NCBI GenBank assembly: GCA_002449305.1
Contig: DKDI01000003.1
Location: 44,282-60,044, forward strand
DNA from: Treponema sp. UBA6852
GTDB taxonomy: Bacteria > Spirochaetota > Spirochaetia > Treponematales > Treponemataceae
Length of the DNA: 15,763 bases
Reading direction: 5' to 3'
Below, one piece after another: positions 7,488 through 13,755 of the stretch. Each line of letters opens with the position of its first letter. Position 1 is the stretch's first letter. Below the pieces are notes generated by a model. That model did not search any database and was not told the origin of the DNA. It saw only the letters and a program-made list of their open reading frames with translations. The translations under genes and the position numbers were made by a program.

Positions 7488-8372
7488 ATGAGCGCAAAAA
7501 TTATAGACGGAAAAGCAATTGCGGCGGAAGTAAAAGCTGATGTTGCAAAAAAAGTTTTGGAGCTTAAGAAAAGCGGAATTACGCCTTGCCTTGCAGTTAT
7601 TCTTGTGGGAAACAATCCTGCGAGCGTAAGCTATGTTTCAGGAAAAAGAAAAGCTCTTGCGGAAGCCGGAATGGAAGACAGAAGCATAGAACTTCCAGAG
7701 TCAACCACAGAGCAGGAGCTTTTATCTTTAATTCAAAAACTTAATGAAGACAAGACCGTGCATGGAATTCTTGTTCAGCTTCCGCTTCCTTCGCATATTG
7801 ATGAAAAGAAAGTTACAAATTCAATCAGCCCGGAAAAAGATGTGGATGGTTTTCATCCAGTTAATGTGGGCAGGCTTGTTACAGGCGAAAAAGGATTTCT
7901 TCCCTGCACTCCAAACGGAATAACTGTTTTATTGAAGAAAATGAACATCGAAACGAGCGGAAAAAATGTCGTGGTTGTTGGACGCAGCAATATTGTTGGA
8001 AAGCCTATGGCTCTTTTGATGCTTAGAAAGGAATTCAATTCAACTGTTACAATCTGCCACACAGGAACAAAAAATCTTTCAGAATACACAAAAAAAGCTG
8101 ACATTCTGATTGTAGCTTCCGGCCGTCCGAACACAGTTACCGCTGACATGATAAAAGATGGCGCGGCTGTAATTGATGTTGGCGTAAACCGCATTCCTGA
8201 TTCCACAAAGAAAAGCGGATTCAGACTTTGCGGCGATGTTGACTTTGAAGGCGCAAAAGAAGTTGCGGGCTTTATAACTCCAGTTCCGGGCGGAGTTGGT
8301 CCTATGACAATTGCAATGCTCATTTTTAATACTTTGGAAAGCGCGGAAAATTTTAAGGCTCAAAATGATTGA
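7488..8372 (+). CDS. folD: Bifunctional methylenetetrahydrofolate dehydrogenase / methenyl-THF cyclohydrolase
   Basis: A cytoplasmic enzyme interconverting 5,10-methylene-, 5,10-methenyl- and 10-formyl-tetrahydrofolate with NADP(H), supplying one-carbon units for purines and initiator fMet. At 294 residues it has family length. The catalytic lysine region SYVSGKRKA places Lys53 as the general base. VQLPLP is at 96-101, and KDVDGFHP (117-124) contributes the folate-site aspartate. The dinucleotide-binding loop GRSNIVGKP is at 165-173, and TPVPGGVGPMT closes the protein. The ATG at 7488 has GGAAGG six bases upstream. The last 8 bp overlap the folE2 start, so the two form a tight folate operon. 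Confidence 0.97.
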   Translation: MSAKIIDGKAIAAEVKADVAKKVLELKKSGITPCLAVILVGNNPASVSYVSGKRKALAEAGMEDRSIELPESTTEQELLSLIQKLNEDKTVHGILVQLPLPSHIDEKKVTNSISPEKDVDGFHPVNVGRLVTGEKGFLPCTPNGITVLLKKMNIETSGKNVVVVGRSNIVGKPMALLMLRKEFNSTVTICHTGTKNLSEYTKKADILIVASGRPNTVTADMIKDGAAVIDVGVNRIPDSTKKSGFRLCGDVDFEGAKEVAGFITPVPGGVGPMTIAMLIFNTLESAENFKAQND

Positions 8373-9150
8373 CATTCAGAGTTCAAAAGACACGCGCGAA
8401 ATTCCCTTGCAGAAAGTTGGCGTAACAGATTTGAGCTATCCTGTTCAGGTTTTGGACAAGGCGGAAGGCTCTCAAAAAACGTGCGCAAAAGTGAATTTGT
8501 TCGTGAACTTGCCGCATAATTACAAGGGAACTCACATGTCGCGCTTTATAGAAATTTTCCACCGCCACAGGGAAAATCTTGGAATGAAGCAGTTTCTTTC
8601 CATGCTTGAGGAAATCAGAAAAAGCCTTGATGCGGAGCGCGCGTTTGGCTCAATGGAATTTCCTTTCTTTATGAAAAAGCAGGCTCCGGTTTCACATGCG
8701 GAAAGCATAATGTGCTACAAATGCACTTACGAGGGCGAGGTTAGTTCTGCTTCTAGCAGTTTCTTTATAAAAATTGAAATTCCTGTTACAACTTTGTGTC
8801 CTTGCTCAAAGGCAATCAGCCAGTACGGTGCGCACAACCAGCGCGGAATTGTTACAGTCAAACTTAAAAATTCAAGCCTGTTCTGGATTGAAGACGTGAT
8901 TGAAGAAGTTGAAAAAAGTGCAAGCGGCGGACTTTACAGCATTTTAAAACGCCCGGACGAAAAGTTTGTTACCGAGCACGCTTACGAAAATCCCAGGTTT
9001 GTGGAAGATGTTGTGCGCGAAGTTTTTATTGCGCTAAAGAATTTTTCAAAAAGCGAAAAGCCTTTCAGCTGGTTCAGCGTAGAATGCAAGAATTTTGAAA
9101 GCATTCACAATCACAATGCCTACGCTTACACAGAATTTAATGAAGCATAA
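8365..9150 (+). CDS. folE2: GTP cyclohydrolase FolE2 (type IB)
   Basis: Converts GTP to 7,8-dihydroneopterin triphosphate, the first step toward folate and also feeding queuosine-type pathways. The ATG at 8365 gives 261 residues, overlaps the folD stop by 8 bp and has AAGG upstream. An in-frame ATG further left (8311) lies deep in folD and adds non-family sequence. The defining segment is PCSK at 146-149 followed by AISQYGAHNQRG, with Cys147 the expected metal/catalytic ligand and His157 nearby. The early TDLSYPV and the GTHMSRF motif (55-61) are also typical. FolE2 is the metal-promiscuous alternative to the zinc enzyme FolE. No Zur-like operator is evident because the gene has no separate promoter region here. 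Confidence 0.95.
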   Translation: MIDIQSSKDTREIPLQKVGVTDLSYPVQVLDKAEGSQKTCAKVNLFVNLPHNYKGTHMSRFIEIFHRHRENLGMKQFLSMLEEIRKSLDAERAFGSMEFPFFMKKQAPVSHAESIMCYKCTYEGEVSSASSSFFIKIEIPVTTLCPCSKAISQYGAHNQRGIVTVKLKNSSLFWIEDVIEEVEKSASGGLYSILKRPDEKFVTEHAYENPRFVEDVVREVFIALKNFSKSEKPFSWFSVECKNFESIHNHNAYAYTEFNEA

Positions 9151-9185
9151 AAAATGCCGGAGCTGCATTGCTGCGTTCTCCGGCA
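9149..9185 (-). terminator. Rho-independent terminator of the CBM48 gene
   Basis: TGCCGGAG (9155-9162) pairs with CTCCGGCA (9178-9185). On the minus strand the stem follows the CBM48 stop by about 10 nt and is followed by six T residues (9154-9149). On the plus strand the same stem lies just after the folE2 stop but lacks a T-tract, so it probably works mainly leftward. The T-run overlaps the folE2 stop codon. Confidence 0.8.
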
Positions 9186-9195
9186 CAAGGGGCTT

Positions 9196-9555
9196 TTAGT
9201 TTATGAGTGTCTTTACGTCAACAACGCCGTTTTTTCCGCCGAATCCGTCATCAGTTGTAGCCGGAGCGTTTTTGTCTGTCATCCAGTTTCCGTTTATGAT
9301 GAACTTGTAAGTAAGCACGCTTTTTTCTGAAACAACTTTTCTGAAGACAAAAGTGTCGCCTTCTTTTTTCATTGTCTTTGCGCCAGACTGCCAGTTTGTA
9401 AAGTCGCCTGCAAGAAGAACATTTTTTGCGCTCGGATGCGAGAACGAAAATGTAACTTCAACTTTTCCATTGTCGAGCTTTTTGCAAGCCACATCAGCGA
9501 AAACTGCCGCAGAAAACAGTGCCATTGCGGCTGCCATTGCTAAGATTTTTTTCAA
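9196..9555 (-). CDS. Exported single-domain glycogen-binding (CBM48/AMPK-type) protein
   Basis: A 119-residue protein starting with TTG at 9555, supported by a strong AGGAGG nine bases upstream and a clean signal peptide (MKKILAMAAAMALFSAAVFA, cut after residue 20). The whole mature part is one E-set/CBM48 domain. VLLAGDFTNWQ (46-56) is the family signature with Trp55, and YKFIINGNWMTDKNAP (83-98) carries the second conserved Trp91 and the KF/D positions. Such domains usually sit on branching enzymes, isoamylases or AMPK beta subunits and bind alpha-glucans. Here no catalytic domain is attached and no glucan enzyme is next door. A periplasmic or extracellular alpha-glucan-binding or sensing role is an inference. 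It has its own promoter and terminator, so it is monocistronic. Confidence 0.85.
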   Translation of the reverse strand: MKKILAMAAAMALFSAAVFADVACKKLDNGKVEVTFSFSHPSAKNVLLAGDFTNWQSGAKTMKKEGDTFVFRKVVSEKSVLTYKFIINGNWMTDKNAPATTDDGFGGKNGVVDVKTLIN

Positions 9556-9590
9556 TTGAAATTTCCTCCTTTTTTCAATCTATGTTCAGA

Positions 9591-9619
9591 ATTTTATAAT
9601 GACAAAAAGTCTGTGTCAA
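9591..9619 (-). promoter_or_regulatory. Sigma-70 type promoter of the CBM48 gene
   Basis: On the minus strand TTGACA (9619-9614) and TAAAAT (9596-9591) are separated by 17 nt, the same boxes and spacing as the gap promoter. This suggests strong constitutive-type initiation. Confidence 0.7.
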
Positions 9620-9623
9620 ATAA

Positions 9624-9642
9624 TTTGTAAAAATATTACAAA
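9624..9642. promoter_or_regulatory. Perfect inverted repeat, candidate regulator site
   Basis: TTTGTAA (9624-9630) and TTACAAA (9636-9642) flank a 5-nt AT-rich centre. The site lies 4 nt upstream of the CBM48 gene -35 box, a position where activators bind, and in the divergent region shared with miaB. The TTGTAA/TTACAA half-sites are of a kind used by Crp/Fnr-family proteins, but no regulator can be named. In such AT-rich DNA a chance origin is possible. Confidence 0.35.
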
Positions 9643-9725
9643 AATTGTTTTTCTGAATGCTTTTTGTACTTAAAAATCACACTTTTGTTGTATTTTTGCC
9701 GCAAATTAAATATAAGTTTTTTCAA

Positions 9726-9754
9726 TTGTGCAATGACAGTTTATTCTTTATAAT
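9726..9754 (+). promoter_or_regulatory. Candidate miaB promoter with very short leader
   Basis: A perfect TATAAT lies at 9749-9754, with TTGTGC at 9726-9731, 17 nt upstream. The miaB ATG begins at 9761, 6 nt after the -10 box, about where transcription would start. No Shine-Dalgarno sequence is seen between them. Confidence 0.55.
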
Positions 9755-9760
9755 GGGCAA

Positions 9761-11143
9761 ATGACTTATTTTTTTGAAACTTACGGCTGCGAGATGAACA
9801 TTGCCGAAAGTGCTTCCGTTGAACAGATTTTAATTTCACGCGGCTGGAAAAAGGCTGAAAATGTTCAGCTTGCCGACCTGGTTGTAATAAACACTTGCTC
9901 TGTGCGCGGTTCCGCAGAAGAAAGAATATTCGGGCGGCTAGGATTTTTTTCCGGGCTAAAGAAAGTCCGCTCGTGTGCTCCCGACGCTAAAAAAAGAAAC
10001 ATGGAAATTGCCGCGGAACATGTGCAGAAAAACGGAGCAGTTCCGCTTACCGTGGTTGTAATGGGCTGCATGGCTGAACGTCTTTTAAAGTCGCTTCAAA
10101 AGCAGTGGCCTTGCGTTGACTATGTTGTGGGAACTTTTGCAAAAAATAAATTCGGCGAAATAATCCAGGCAGTTGAAGAAGGCCAGAAATATATTCAGAC
10201 TGACGAAGAGCCTGTCTACGTTTTTGCGGAAACTTCGTATGAAGAAGGAGCGTTTTCAACTTTTGTTCCTATTATGCACGGCTGCAACAACTTCTGCTCT
10301 TACTGCATTGTTCCTTATGTGCGCGGAAGGGAGGTGAGCCGTCCTATAGAGCAAATTCTACACGAGCTTGATGTGCTTGCCGGCCGCGGTGTAAAGGAAA
10401 TAACGCTTTTAGGGCAGAACGTAAATTCTTACAAGGGAGCGGACGGAATGAATTTTCAAGCTCTTTTAAAGACAATCTGCCGCCATTTGGAAAAAACAAA
10501 TTCTCCTATTGAATGGATTCGGTTTGAGTCAAGCAATCCCAAAGATTTTTCGGACGAGCTTATAGAAGTTATTGCGCAAGAAAAACGCGTTTGCACTGGG
10601 CTTCACATTGCGGTTCAGCATGGTTCAAATTCAATCTTAAAAGCCATGAACAGAAAATATACGCGCGAACAGTATCTTTTGCTTATTCAAAAACTGCGTT
10701 CTCGTGTCCCAGAAATTCAGCTTACAACGGACATAATGCTTGGCTTCCCCGGAGAAACAGAAGAAGACTTTGAGCAGGCTGCTTCGCTTATGAAGGAAGT
10801 GGAATTTGAAAGCGCATTTATGTACTATTATAATCCGCGGGAAGGAACTCCAGCCGCAAAAATGCAGAACCAGATTCCGCTTGAAGTGAAGAAAGAGCGT
10901 CTTCAGAAAATCATAGACATTCAGCTTGGAATTACAAGAAAAGTGATGGAAAAGCAGGTTGGAAAAAACATAAGAGTTCTTGCCGACATTATAAGCCGCG
11001 ACAACGCCAAGGAGCTTTTGGGCAAGACTGAGCAGAACGAGCGCATTGCATTTGAAGCCCCTGTTTCCTTAATCGGAAAATTTGTGCAAGTCCACATAGA
11101 CAGCCTGAACGGAAACACATTTAAAGGCAGCCTTGTTCAATAG
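9761..11143 (+). CDS. miaB: tRNA-2-methylthio-N6-dimethylallyladenosine synthase
   Basis: A radical SAM methylthiotransferase that converts i6A37 to ms2i6A37 in tRNAs reading UNN codons. The 460 residues follow the family layout. The N-terminal UPF0004 domain holds Cys10 (TYGCEMN), Cys46 (NTCSVR) and Cys103 (GCMAER) for the auxiliary cluster. The radical SAM domain has Cys175, Cys179 and Cys182 in HGCNNFCSYC, then LLGQNVNSY, HIAVQHGS, MNRKYTR and DIMLGFPGE. A TRAM domain fills the last ~65 residues. The Cys46-Cys103 spacing is about 20 residues longer than in typical MiaB, owing to a basic insert around 66-95. It appears monocistronic, from a promoter immediately in front of the ATG. No convincing terminator follows. 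The methylthio-t6A enzyme MtaB is less likely because the TYGCEMN and GCMAER motifs fit MiaB. Confidence 0.95.
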   Translation: MTYFFETYGCEMNIAESASVEQILISRGWKKAENVQLADLVVINTCSVRGSAEERIFGRLGFFSGLKKVRSCAPDAKKRNMEIAAEHVQKNGAVPLTVVVMGCMAERLLKSLQKQWPCVDYVVGTFAKNKFGEIIQAVEEGQKYIQTDEEPVYVFAETSYEEGAFSTFVPIMHGCNNFCSYCIVPYVRGREVSRPIEQILHELDVLAGRGVKEITLLGQNVNSYKGADGMNFQALLKTICRHLEKTNSPIEWIRFESSNPKDFSDELIEVIAQEKRVCTGLHIAVQHGSNSILKAMNRKYTREQYLLLIQKLRSRVPEIQLTTDIMLGFPGETEEDFEQAASLMKEVEFESAFMYYYNPREGTPAAKMQNQIPLEVKKERLQKIIDIQLGITRKVMEKQVGKNIRVLADIISRDNAKELLGKTEQNERIAFEAPVSLIGKFVQVHIDSLNGNTFKGSLVQ

Positions 11144-11177
11144 CTTAAAATGTCATTTCCTTGCAAACGAGTTTGTT

Positions 11178-11200
11178 ATTGCCGTGCTTGACACGGCAAT
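11178..11200 (+). repeat. Short hairpin unit of the dispersed repeat family (copy B, left part)
   Basis: A perfect 9-bp stem, ATTGCCGTG (11178-11186) with CACGGCAAT (11192-11200), closes on the loop CTTGA. The identical hairpin occurs at 15350-15372. It lies about 35 nt after the miaB stop but has no T-tract, so a simple terminator role is unlikely. Confidence 0.8.
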
Positions 11201-11218
11201 CTAATGTAAAATTTCACA

Positions 11219-11272
11219 GATTATCAACAGGGTTTCTTTTAGAAACATCGCAGAATCAAGCCGGATAATGGC
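11219..11272 (-). repeat. Dispersed modular palindromic repeat, copy B (54-nt unit)
   Basis: Same length and layout as positions 1-54: GATTATC at the left end, an inner hairpin GTTTCT/AGAAAC, the TCAAG element, and GATAATG at the right end. A further fragment GATAATGAC recurs at 11303-11311, hinting at a decayed third unit. The 283-bp stretch between miaB and the transporter operon holds only these repeats and the operon promoter. Confidence 0.75.
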
Positions 11273-11339
11273 ATGGGTGGTTGGATTCTGACAGAGGTAT
11301 CTTGATAATGACAGGGCTGCTTAGGAAATCAACTTTTAA

Positions 11340-11368
11340 TTGAAAATCAACTGAAAAACTGCTAGAAT
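11340..11368 (+). promoter_or_regulatory. Promoter of the amino acid ABC transporter operon
   Basis: TTGAAA (11340-11345) and TAGAAT (11363-11368) are 17 nt apart, about 60 nt upstream of the first gene. A perfect TTGACA at 11385-11390 could serve a second start, but its downstream -10 candidates are poorly spaced. No riboswitch fold was recognised in the leader. Confidence 0.55.
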
Positions 11369-11426
11369 ACGGAAGTTTTCAGGTTTGACATGGAAACAAA
11401 ATCTTTAATTTAAATAGAGGCATTTT

Positions 11427-12200
11427 ATGAAAAAAGCTGTTGTTTTGGCATTTGCATTGGCGGCTTGCATGGTTCTTCCTGTAAGCGCAAAGAAAAAGTC
11501 TGTTCAAATCAAAGGAATAGAAGACCTTGACGGAAAACGCATCGGAGTTCAGGGTGGCACAACCGGAGAAACTTACGTTCAGGAAAACTTGAAGAATGCA
11601 AAGCTTTCTTCTTTTAAGTCTGGAATGGACGCTGCTCTTGACCTTATGAACGGCCAGATTGACGCCATTGTTCTTGACGAGCTTCCGGCAAAGCAGATTG
11701 TTTTGCGCAACAGCAAAAAGCTTAAGATTGTAGACTCAAAGTTTGCGCAGGAAGAATATTCAATCGCTGTAAAAAAAGGTAACTCATCTCTCTTGGAAGC
11801 AATCAACAAGACAATCGCTTCTCTTAAGTCCAACGGCGGATACGAAGAGCTGGTTAACGCATTTATGCCTGCTGACGGAATTGTAAAAATTCCTAGCGAC
11901 GAAGTTCTTTCTGGAAAAGTTGTAAAGCTTGGAACAAACGCCGCGTTCCCTCCTTTTGAATATGTAGAAGGAACAAAAATTGTTGGCTTTGACATTACAA
12001 TGGGACAGAAAATTGCAAAGGACTTGGGACAGACTCTTGAAGTTGTTGATATGTCTTTTGACAGTTTGATTCCGGCTCTTTCTAGCGGAGCGATTGACTT
12101 TATTGCGGCTGGAATGAGCGTTACAGAAGATCGCAAGAAGAACGTGGACTTTTCTGAGCCGTACTTTACTTCGAATCAGGTTATTATAGTCCGCAAGTAG
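11427..12200 (+). CDS. Circularly permuted amino-acid substrate-binding protein of an ABC transporter
   Basis: A 257-residue exported protein of SBP_bac_3 type with the two halves in reversed order. After the signal peptide (1-21), residues 27-147 match what is normally the second half: IEDLDGKRIGVQGGTTGE (31-48), DLMNGQIDAIVLDE (72-85), EEYSIAVKKGN (109-119) and a helical end ELVNAF. Residues 165-257 then match the normal first half: KLGTNAAFPPFEYVEG, GFDITMGQKIA, DSLIPALSSGAIDFIAAGM and TEDRKKNVDFSEPYF, ending at the hinge strand QVIIVRK. Ligand-site positions are kept: the FPPF aromatic region, Arg236, the GTTG loop and Asp84. AGAGG precedes the ATG. The signal could be cut after VSA (21) or, if the LAAC at 11-14 is used, lipidated at Cys14. 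Permease and ATPase genes follow directly, so it is probably functional. Polar amino acids are the likely ligand class; the exact one is unknown. Confidence 0.9.
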   Translation: MKKAVVLAFALAACMVLPVSAKKKSVQIKGIEDLDGKRIGVQGGTTGETYVQENLKNAKLSSFKSGMDAALDLMNGQIDAIVLDELPAKQIVLRNSKKLKIVDSKFAQEEYSIAVKKGNSSLLEAINKTIASLKSNGGYEELVNAFMPADGIVKIPSDEVLSGKVVKLGTNAAFPPFEYVEGTKIVGFDITMGQKIAKDLGQTLEVVDMSFDSLIPALSSGAIDFIAAGMSVTEDRKKNVDFSEPYFTSNQVIIVRK

Positions 12201-12215
12201 CTTTTGGAGACGGCT

Positions 12216-12884
12216 GTGTTTGATTCAATTTACGATACGCTTATTTCCGGGCAGCGGTGGCTTTTGCTTCTGCAGGGACTGGGAGTTACAATTTACATCG
12301 CTATTGTTGCGATTATCCTCGGAACGATTTTGGGAGCAGTGTTCGCGCTGTTCAAGATTTCAAAGAATCCTATTTTGAGGATAATTGCGGAAATCTACAC
12401 AACCGTTATCCGCGGAATTCCTTTGGCAACCCAGCTCATGATTTTCTACTTTGTTGTTTTTGCACCTCTTGGACTTGACCGTGTGCTGGTTGCGACTCTT
12501 GCCTATGGAATAAATTCCGGGGCTTACTGCACAGAGATTTTCCGCGCTGGAATACAAGGCGTGGATTCCGGGCAGATGGAAGCAGGACGTTCTTTGGGGC
12601 TGAATTACTGGCAGACTCTTACGATGATAATTTTTCCGCAGGCAGCAAAAGCTGTTCTTCCTACTTACACAAGCGAATTCATAGTTCTTATAAAAGAAAC
12701 TTCCGTGGCAAGCTTTATTGCAGTCATGGATCTTACAAAAGCCGGCGACATGATTCGCAACGCAACTTACAACGCCTGGATTCCGCTTCTTTCGTGCGCG
12801 CTTATATATCTTTGCCTTACGCTTGGGCTTACAAAGCTGTTTTCGATTCTTGAAAAAAGGATGGCAAAAAGTGATAGAGACTAA
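12216..12884 (+). CDS. Polar amino acid ABC transporter permease
   Basis: A 222-residue HisM/GlnP-type inner-membrane permease. GTG at 12216 is chosen because GGAG (12206-12209) lies 6 nt upstream. An in-frame TTG at 12204 overlaps that ribosome site and would add only four residues. Hydrophobic segments occur at about 15-46, 66-86, 88-107, 134-160 and 190-214, giving about five membrane spans. The cytoplasmic EAA loop that docks on the ATPase is EAGRSLGLNYWQ (122-133) followed by IIFPQA. TVIRGIPLATQL (63-74) is a further conserved segment of the family. The gene starts 15 bp after the binding-protein stop, and its end overlaps the ATPase gene by 14 bp. Only one permease is present, so it would act as a homodimer. 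Confidence 0.93.
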   Translation: MFDSIYDTLISGQRWLLLLQGLGVTIYIAIVAIILGTILGAVFALFKISKNPILRIIAEIYTTVIRGIPLATQLMIFYFVVFAPLGLDRVLVATLAYGINSGAYCTEIFRAGIQGVDSGQMEAGRSLGLNYWQTLTMIIFPQAAKAVLPTYTSEFIVLIKETSVASFIAVMDLTKAGDMIRNATYNAWIPLLSCALIYLCLTLGLTKLFSILEKRMAKSDRD

Positions 12885-13593
12885 AGACTTGAAAATAAGC
12901 TTTGGAGAACTGAAAGTTCTAAAAGGCATAACGCAGACAATAAAGCAGGGCGAAAAAGTTGTGATAATAGGGCCTTCCGGCTCTGGAAAATCCACTTTTC
13001 TGCGCTGCCTTAATCTTCTTGAAACTCCAGATTCCGGCTCTATTCTTTTTGAAGGAAACGACATCACAAGCAAAAATGCGGACATAAATCTTGTGCGCCG
13101 CCAGATGGGAATGGTTTTTCAGCATTTTAATCTTTTTCCGCATCTTACAGTTCTAAAAAATATCACGCTTGCGCCGGTTAAGCTCAAACTTCTTTCTCAA
13201 AATCAGGCGAATGAAAAAGCAATGGAGCTTTTGGAGAGAATTGGACTTGCGGACAAAGCGAACGTTTATCCTTCAACTTTAAGCGGCGGCCAAAAGCAGA
13301 GAATTGCGATTGTGCGCTCCCTTGCTATGTCGCCAAAAGTCATGCTTTTTGACGAGCCTACCAGCGCGCTTGACCCAGAAATGGTCGGCGAAGTTCTTTC
13401 TGTTATGAAGGAGCTTGCAAAAGGCGGAATGACAATGGTTGTTGTAACGCATGAAATGGGATTTGCCCGTGAAGTTGCAGACCGCGTTGTTTTTATGGAA
13501 GACGGAATCGTTGCGGAAGAAGGAACGCCGTCGCAGATTTTTGACTCTCCAAAGTCCGAGAGACTAAAGAAATTCCTTAACTGCATTCTATAA
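12871..13593 (+). CDS. Polar amino acid ABC transporter ATP-binding protein
   Basis: A 240-residue GlnQ-type ATPase that powers import through the preceding permease. The GTG start at 12871 lies inside the permease end, has AAAGGA nine bases upstream and gives the usual family N-terminus (MIETKDLKISFG). A longer in-frame ATG at 12823 would add 16 residues encoded inside the permease. Walker A GPSGSGKS is at 34-41, the Q-loop glutamine at 84 (VFQHFNLFPH), the signature LSGGQKQR at 137-144, Walker B VMLFDEP at 157-163, the D-loop SALD follows, and the switch His is at 194. All catalytic residues are intact. The 14-bp overlap with the permease implies coupled translation. No strong terminator follows; repeat copy C lies in the 162-bp gap. 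Confidence 0.95.
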   Translation: MIETKDLKISFGELKVLKGITQTIKQGEKVVIIGPSGSGKSTFLRCLNLLETPDSGSILFEGNDITSKNADINLVRRQMGMVFQHFNLFPHLTVLKNITLAPVKLKLLSQNQANEKAMELLERIGLADKANVYPSTLSGGQKQRIAIVRSLAMSPKVMLFDEPTSALDPEMVGEVLSVMKELAKGGMTMVVVTHEMGFAREVADRVVFMEDGIVAEEGTPSQIFDSPKSERLKKFLNCIL

Positions 13594-13609
13594 AAATCAC
13601 TTTTTATAT

Positions 13610-13678
13610 TTTAATGTCATTGCTGTCATTCCCGTGCTTGACCCTGCGATGTTTCTGAAGGAAACTCGGTTGATAATC
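13610..13678 (+). repeat. Dispersed modular palindromic repeat, copy C
   Basis: TTTAATGTCATT (13610-13621) is followed by a second GTCATT (13625-13630). Positions 13625-13678 are the reverse complement of the 54-nt unit seen at 1-54, with 4 differences. The CTTGA core lies at 13637-13641 and GTTTCT/GGAAAC forms the inner hairpin. It fills most of the gap between the ATPase gene and the lipoprotein promoter. Confidence 0.78.
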
Positions 13679-13701
13679 TTTCTATAATTTAAATCAAAAA
13701 C

Positions 13702-13730
13702 TTGAATTCTGCATGGATTTGAATCATAAT
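13702..13730 (+). promoter_or_regulatory. Candidate promoter of the large lipoprotein gene
   Basis: TTGAAT (13702-13707) and CATAAT (13725-13730) are 17 nt apart and lie 26 nt upstream of the start codon. A TATAAT at 13683-13688 is also present but has no fitting -35 box. Confidence 0.4.
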
Positions 13731-13755
13731 GTTTTATAAGCACTGGAGGTTTTTT

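Noticed and set aside
7853..8323. 156-codon minus-strand frame opposite folD
   Set aside because: Antisense to a highly conserved enzyme, no ribosome site, no domain.
11273..11426. Riboswitch or amino-acid-sensing leader before the transporter operon
   Set aside because: No recognisable aptamer core, leader peptide or terminator/antiterminator pair was found; most of the stretch is repeat remnants and promoter.
11579..12136. 185-codon minus-strand frame opposite the binding-protein gene
   Set aside because: Mirror of a strongly coding frame; no start signal and no recognisable protein features.
11427..12200. Reading the binding-protein gene as a pseudogene or a fusion of two broken fragments
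   Set aside because: A single uninterrupted frame, one signal peptide, both halves complete and ligand-site residues present; circular permutation explains it better, though a misassembly cannot be excluded without reads.
12360..13085. Long open frame on the minus strand opposite the permease and ATPase genes
   Set aside because: Lies entirely antisense to two well-conserved transporter genes, has no ribosome site and its product is a Cys/Lys/Arg-rich string with no domain pattern.
13593..13607. AAAAATCACTTTTT after the ATPase gene as a terminator
   Set aside because: Only a 5-bp A:T stem with no GC pairs; too weak to count.
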